Shown: positions 60,156 through 64,000 of the stretch, piece by piece
How positions within the stretch are numbered: position 1 is the first letter of the stretch
Layout: each line of letters opens with the position of its first letter
NCBI GenBank assembly: GCA_037042915.1
Contig: CM073193.1
Location: 6,572,001 to 6,636,000, forward strand
Direction: 5' to 3'
Length of the DNA: 64,000 bases
From: Auricularia sp. M13
Lineage: Eukaryota; Basidiomycota; Agaricomycetes; Auriculariales; Auriculariaceae
The notes under the pieces: generated by a model
Told to the model about the DNA's origin: nothing
Databases searched by the model: none
Seen by the model: the letters and a program-made list of their open reading frames with translations, nothing else
Translations under genes and position numbers: made by a program

Positions 60156-61388
60156 ATGAGATTATTATTAGGCACTCTGTCGCTACAGCGGCCCGGAGAA
60201 TATAGTACTCCCAACAACCAAGTCCTGCGCCAACTTGAGTATTCTCTCCCACATACGCCGAATATGTACTTGGAGAAGACGCGTTTCGGCCTTCCCGTAA
60301 CTCGTAATGGTGGATTTCCCACGACGCTGCTCGCCTGCACGACCTCGAACGTCTACATATTATATCTATTCACCTACACCGATATGAAGACGGTGATGCT
60401 CCCCGTGGTTCGTCGCCCTGCATTTATCCCCCATACATTCCCCAGCTCAACCAAGTAGACCATCTTCGCCGTCGTCTGCGCCCGTGAGGTATCAGTGGGT
60501 CGGCTCGCCATGGCGGTCTTTTGGCTCTGGTGCCACCTCCTCCAATGCGACATTGCGAATCAAGCTGGTGCACATTGGCAGGAAGACGCCATCAATCGTC
60601 CGTGGCGTCCCATCCCGTCTGGCCGCATCTCCCGACGCAACGCCCAAGCACTGCGATGGATCCTCTGCGTGTGGTGTCTCGCCCTATCAGCCTACTTCAA
60701 TCATAGCTGCCTCCTGCTGAGTGTGGCCTTCGCAGTGGATAACGTGCTTCACAACGATCTCTACTATTCCGACCATTGGCTCGGGAAGAACGTCTGCAAC
60801 GCCGTCGCGTATGGGATTTTTGAATGGGGCACGACATCGCTCGCAGGTACGCAGGAGATTTCCACACTGCGGCTGCGGGATTCGAGATTAACGTGTTGGT
60901 CCTGAGAGTAGACGCGGGTCGCAGCCTCGACGGTGCCGCACGAATTGCCGTGATGCTGTCGACATTGGTAATAGCCTCGACCATTCACATGCAGGATTTC
61001 TCAGACATATCGGGCGATAAGGCGAGCGGGCGCGGCACAATCCCCATCCGATTTCCAGGCATGACGACGAGAGGAGTTACTGGCTGCACAGTGTGCATCT
61101 GGTCACTTGCGCTGGGAAGGATATGGTGCCTCCCTCCGCTTCCTTCGGCGTTATTCGTGATCTTTGGGTGCTGGATAGCGTATAGGATCATCCGCTCCGA
61201 CTCGGAGCTGAGAGACGCAAACACATTCGTATCGTACACTGTGAGTTGGGCCTCTCCTGACGGCATCGTGGCTGACACGAGACTAGATGTGGCTCATGAT
61301 AGTCCACCTCCTTCCGATCGCAGCCCGCTGGTCCGGCAGACAAATGTTGTTCCTAGGCGAAGGACACAGACATCTACCGTCCAGATGA
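60156..61388 (+). CDS. UbiA-family prenyltransferase or UbiA-type terpene cyclase
   Basis: A multi-pass membrane enzyme of the UbiA superfamily. Exon 1 ends YILYLFTYTDMKTVMLPV. After an intron (gttcgt donor near 60406) come TIFAVVCARE, FWLWCHLLQCDIANQ, INRPWRPIPSGRISRRNAQALRW, and DHWLGKNVCNAVAYGIFEWGTTSLA. The exon near 60922-61238 holds the second Asp motif HMQDFSDISGDKASGR, and the last exon encodes WLMIVHLLPIAARWSGRQML with stop TGA at 61386-61388. The first motif NQxxxxxxED is degenerate compared with NDxxDxxxD, as in several fungal UbiA proteins. Known members either prenylate aromatics or cyclise farnesyl diphosphate (as in fumagillin biosynthesis). The adjacent P450 favours a terpenoid or meroterpenoid route. 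The start may instead be Met at 60264. Confidence 0.82.
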
Positions 61389-62039
61389 ATCAACCGCATG
61401 CAGGCAGAGAGCCGCAATTCTCAGCCCCACAGCACGATTCATGGAGCCTAAGGGCCGCAAGGGTTGCATAGAGTTTGTCCAGTTGAACCGGATGTTGCCA
61501 GAAAGAGACAGTAGCTCTAATCAACAATCAGATGCGCTGAGAACAGTCCACCGAGACTCTTCAGATCCCAGATCCCTGAAGCTGTGAGCTCCGCACGAGA
61601 AGTTCTCGCGGCCACAGAGATGCTGGAGTGAAATGATCCTAGCACAGTCTAGCCTGGAATGCCAATGCCGTCCTGCGTTCTAGAGTGCCATTGAGCCGGG
61701 CATGTAGAAGCTACTGTGTACCACTCGAGCGTATTCCACTGACGACAGATCCTAGGCAGAGAGGTGCTCGAATGAAAGTTTTTCAACGCGTTTGCGAGTG
61801 AGTTGCCTGCTGCAGCTAGGCGACGCCGCTTGTTGTCGCGTGTCTGTTGACCTTGGCCAGAATGGGTAGCCCATGAAGAGCCCAATAGGACCATGGCTTC
61901 GTCCGTTGAGCAGCGTAGCGTTTGTGTGGCAGCGAGGAAGAGTGCAAGTTGCGCCGGCCCGGACCGCGCACAGGAACTTTTTCGGCCGAGCTGCTTTGTG
62001 GCATGGCGGCAAAAACTCTTGTCAGAGTCATCGTGAGCC
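61389..62039 (+). promoter_or_regulatory. LYS2 promoter region containing the right copy of the duplicated segment
   Basis: The 3' end of the UbiA gene and the LYS2 promoter. From about 61678 on it matches the left copy at 57513-57917. Within it a motif of about 30 bp (ctcgcggccacagagatgctggagtgaaatga at 61603-61634) recurs in diverged form at 61755-61779, so the promoter also has an internal repeat. Confidence 0.65.
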
Positions 62040-64000
62040 ATGGCTGCACTCGATGGCAAGCTCAAGCGCGTCGTGGCCAGGCTGGCTAACGCGCCCTCCA
62101 TCTCCCTGCCCACGGATTATCCCCGCCCGTCTGGATCGCACAAGCTCATTGCAGCCTCGCACACGGGAGCCCTGCACGCCCCGACCGTCGTGGCGCTCAA
62201 TGAACTGGCGCGTTACAAGCCCGAGGACGAGGCTGGGGACAGCCCAACGGCGGCAGAAGACAGCACGACCACCCACGCCCACATCCTGCTGGCCGCGTTT
62301 GTGGTCGCTCTGCATCGCTACACCGGCGACACGACCCTTGTCGTCGCAGTCGGCGACGTGCTGGTCAAGGTCGACATCGAGCCCAGCGATCCGTTCTGGG
62401 CCGTTCTAAGACGCGTCCAGTTTGCTCTGCGCGAGGCCGCAGAGGACAAGGTCCCGTTCGAGGACGTTCGACGCGCTCTCGGCCGCACCGACGACACCGA
62501 CGCGCTTTTCCGCGTGCATTTTGGCGAAGAGGAGCCCGACAACATCGCCGTCGACCTCGCCGTTGCTCTCGTGCCTGGGCACCGCGTCCATGTCGCCTAC
62601 AACTCGCTTCTCTTCTCGGCAGCACGCGCTGCTCTCGTTCTCGAACAGCTCGAATTGCTAGTTCATGGTGCAGCCAAAGACCCCATGGTAGCTATCGGAA
62701 CGATGTCCATGCGCACTCCCGGCGTGCCCCTTCCCGACTCGCGCGCAGATTTGCATTGGTGCGGCTGGATGGGTGCGATCACCGATGTCTTCTCGCGCAA
62801 CGCAAAGGCGCATCCAGACAGGCCTTGTGTCGTCCAGTCAATTCCCACCGATGGCCCAGTAGAGAAGCAGCATCGACAAACCTACTCATATGGTGAAATA
62901 CGGCATGCATCCAACGTCGTCGCCCATGCGCTTCTGGCCGCTGGCGTCAAACGAGAGGAAGTGGTCATGATCTATGCGCACCGCAGCGTAGAGCTTGTAG
63001 TTGCTGTCATGGGAGTTTTGAAGGCGGGAGCGACATTTTCGGTCATCGGTGAGTCTTTGATTTCGGATGTGGCCACCACTATTTAAATTAAGTCTTTCAT
63101 TAGATCCTGCTTATCCACCAGCGCGGCAGACTGTCTATCTGAAGGTCGCCGCGCCCCGTGCCCTCGTTGTGCTCTCTGGCGCTGGAGAGATTTTGCCGCC
63201 CGTGAGAGAGTTTATCTCTCAGAACCTGCAGATCCGCACAGAACTTCCCGTGTCATTACCATTAGGGGGACCTCTGGCATCGTTTGCCCATCTCGCCGAC
63301 ACGGATCCTCATGTGGTGCTTGGCCCCGATAGCATAGGCACTCTGTCCTTCACCAGCGGGAGCACTGGCATCCCGAAGGGCGTGCGTGGTCGTCACTTCA
63401 GTCTGACGCACTTCTTCCCTTGGATGGGCGAGCGGTTTGGTCTTGGCCCGCATTCGCGTTTCACGATGCTCAGTGGAATAGCTCATGATCCTATTCAGCG
63501 AGACAGTACGTTGGCGTCTGGATAATAATGTTTATTTGTGCTCTGACATAGACCGAAGTGTTCACGCCGCTATTCTTCGGTGCTGAGCTACACGTTCCGA
63601 CGGCAGACGACATCGGCACTCCTGGCCGTTTGGCGGAATGGATGGCGTCTTGCGGTGCGACGGTCACCCATCTGACACCTGCAATGGGTCAGCTGCTCTC
63701 CGCGCAAGCGACCGCCTCCATTCCATCCCTGGCCAATGCGTTCTTCGTCGGGGACATCCTCACCAAGCGCGATGTTGGGCGACTGCAGGCGCTGGCACCC
63801 AACGCGCGGGTTATCAACATGTACGGCACAACGGAAACGCAGCGTGCAGTCTCGTACTACGCCGTTCCGCCGCGCGCGGAGGAGCCAGGGTTTCTCGCGA
63901 CGACGAAGGACGTCCTTCCCGCGGGCTCGGGCATGGTCGACGTCCAGCTGCTTGTCGTCAACCGCTTCGACCGCACGATTCCCTGCGGAGTCGGCGAAGT
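62040..64000 (+). CDS. LYS2: L-2-aminoadipate reductase LYS2, 5' part (3' end outside window)
   Basis: The large NRPS-like reductase of the fungal lysine (alpha-aminoadipate) pathway, which activates aminoadipate, loads it on a carrier domain and reduces it to the semialdehyde. Start [30 protein letters not shown] is the usual Lys2 beginning. Exons: 62040-63048, 63104-63506 and from 63559. The N-terminal condensation-like region is followed by the adenylation domain: [47 protein letters not shown], the core [48 protein letters not shown] and [15 protein letters not shown]. The family is about 1,400 residues, so roughly 40% is visible. The 3' splice after QRD uses the acceptor ccgaag. The promoter exists in a second, broken copy at 57513-57917. 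Confidence 0.94.

Noticed and set aside
57308-62113. Similar minus-strand open frames at 57308-57721, 57664-57894 and 61649-62113
   Set aside because: Their likeness comes from the DNA duplication of the LYS2 promoter; frames are not kept between copies, so they are not genes.
1-64000. Many stop-free introns with length a multiple of three as a sign of regulated retention
   Set aside because: With dozens of 45-65 nt introns, roughly one in six or seven is expected to be so by chance; only the paired case in the desaturases is kept as a finding.

Overview
The window is nuclear DNA of a filamentous basidiomycete, most likely an Agaricomycete. The signs are intron-rich genes with mostly 45-65 nt GT-AG introns, tight head-to-head and tail-to-tail packing, a quelling-type RNA-dependent RNA polymerase, DUF3433 and F-box proteins, and a pyranose 2-oxidase (a wood-decay enzyme). 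No ribosomal, tRNA, CRISPR or intact transposon feature was found. All exon structures were read by hand from splice sites and conserved protein motifs.

Layout. 1-5.0 kb: the 3' part of an ABCC-type ABC transporter, convergent with an MCT-type MFS transporter. 6.1-14.9 kb: a Rab11/Ypt31 GTPase and a very large Furry/Tao3/Mor2 morphogenesis scaffold, head to head with only 45 bp between start codons. 15.1-15.9 kb: an F-box-like protein. 16.2-20.2 kb: a tail-to-tail pair of delta-9 fatty-acid desaturases with cytochrome b5 domains. 20.6-22.4 kb: a RING-RRM protein. 22.7-24.5 kb: an F-box protein. 24.7-28.6 kb: RNA-dependent RNA polymerase. 30.1-33.3 kb: cyclin B divergent from a coiled-coil protein. 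33.6-35.7 kb: a cytochrome P450. 36.6-38.7 kb: a DUF3433 membrane protein. 40.4-42.9 kb: pyranose 2-oxidase. 43.4-47.0 kb: an intracellular GH105 hydrolase divergent from an ACS-family MFS transporter, probably a pectin-fragment uptake pair. 47.3-51.1 kb: mitochondrial isoleucyl-tRNA synthetase. 51.4-53.9 kb: a histidine acid phosphatase. 54.1-56.6 kb: a hypothetical protein and a GPI-anchored Ser/Thr-rich protein. 58.0-61.4 kb: a P450 and a UbiA-family prenyltransferase/terpene cyclase sharing a 204-bp promoter. 62.0-64.0 kb: the 5' part of LYS2.

Most notable observations. (1) The P450/UbiA gene pair is bracketed by two diverged direct copies (about 400 bp) of the LYS2 promoter and first codons; this looks like a small terpenoid-type cassette inserted beside, or duplicated together with, the LYS2 5' end. 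(2) Very small exons: 5 nt in Rab11, 12 nt conserved in both desaturases, and 14 nt in the first P450 encoding its oxygen-activation motif. (3) Up to six places between 33 and 58.6 kb where the expected protein continues in the frame reached by one missing base at a short homopolymer. This points either to systematic homopolymer undercalling or to a set of decaying genes; the clearest case breaks the invariant ExxR helix of the second P450. Some of the other cases can also be read as introns.
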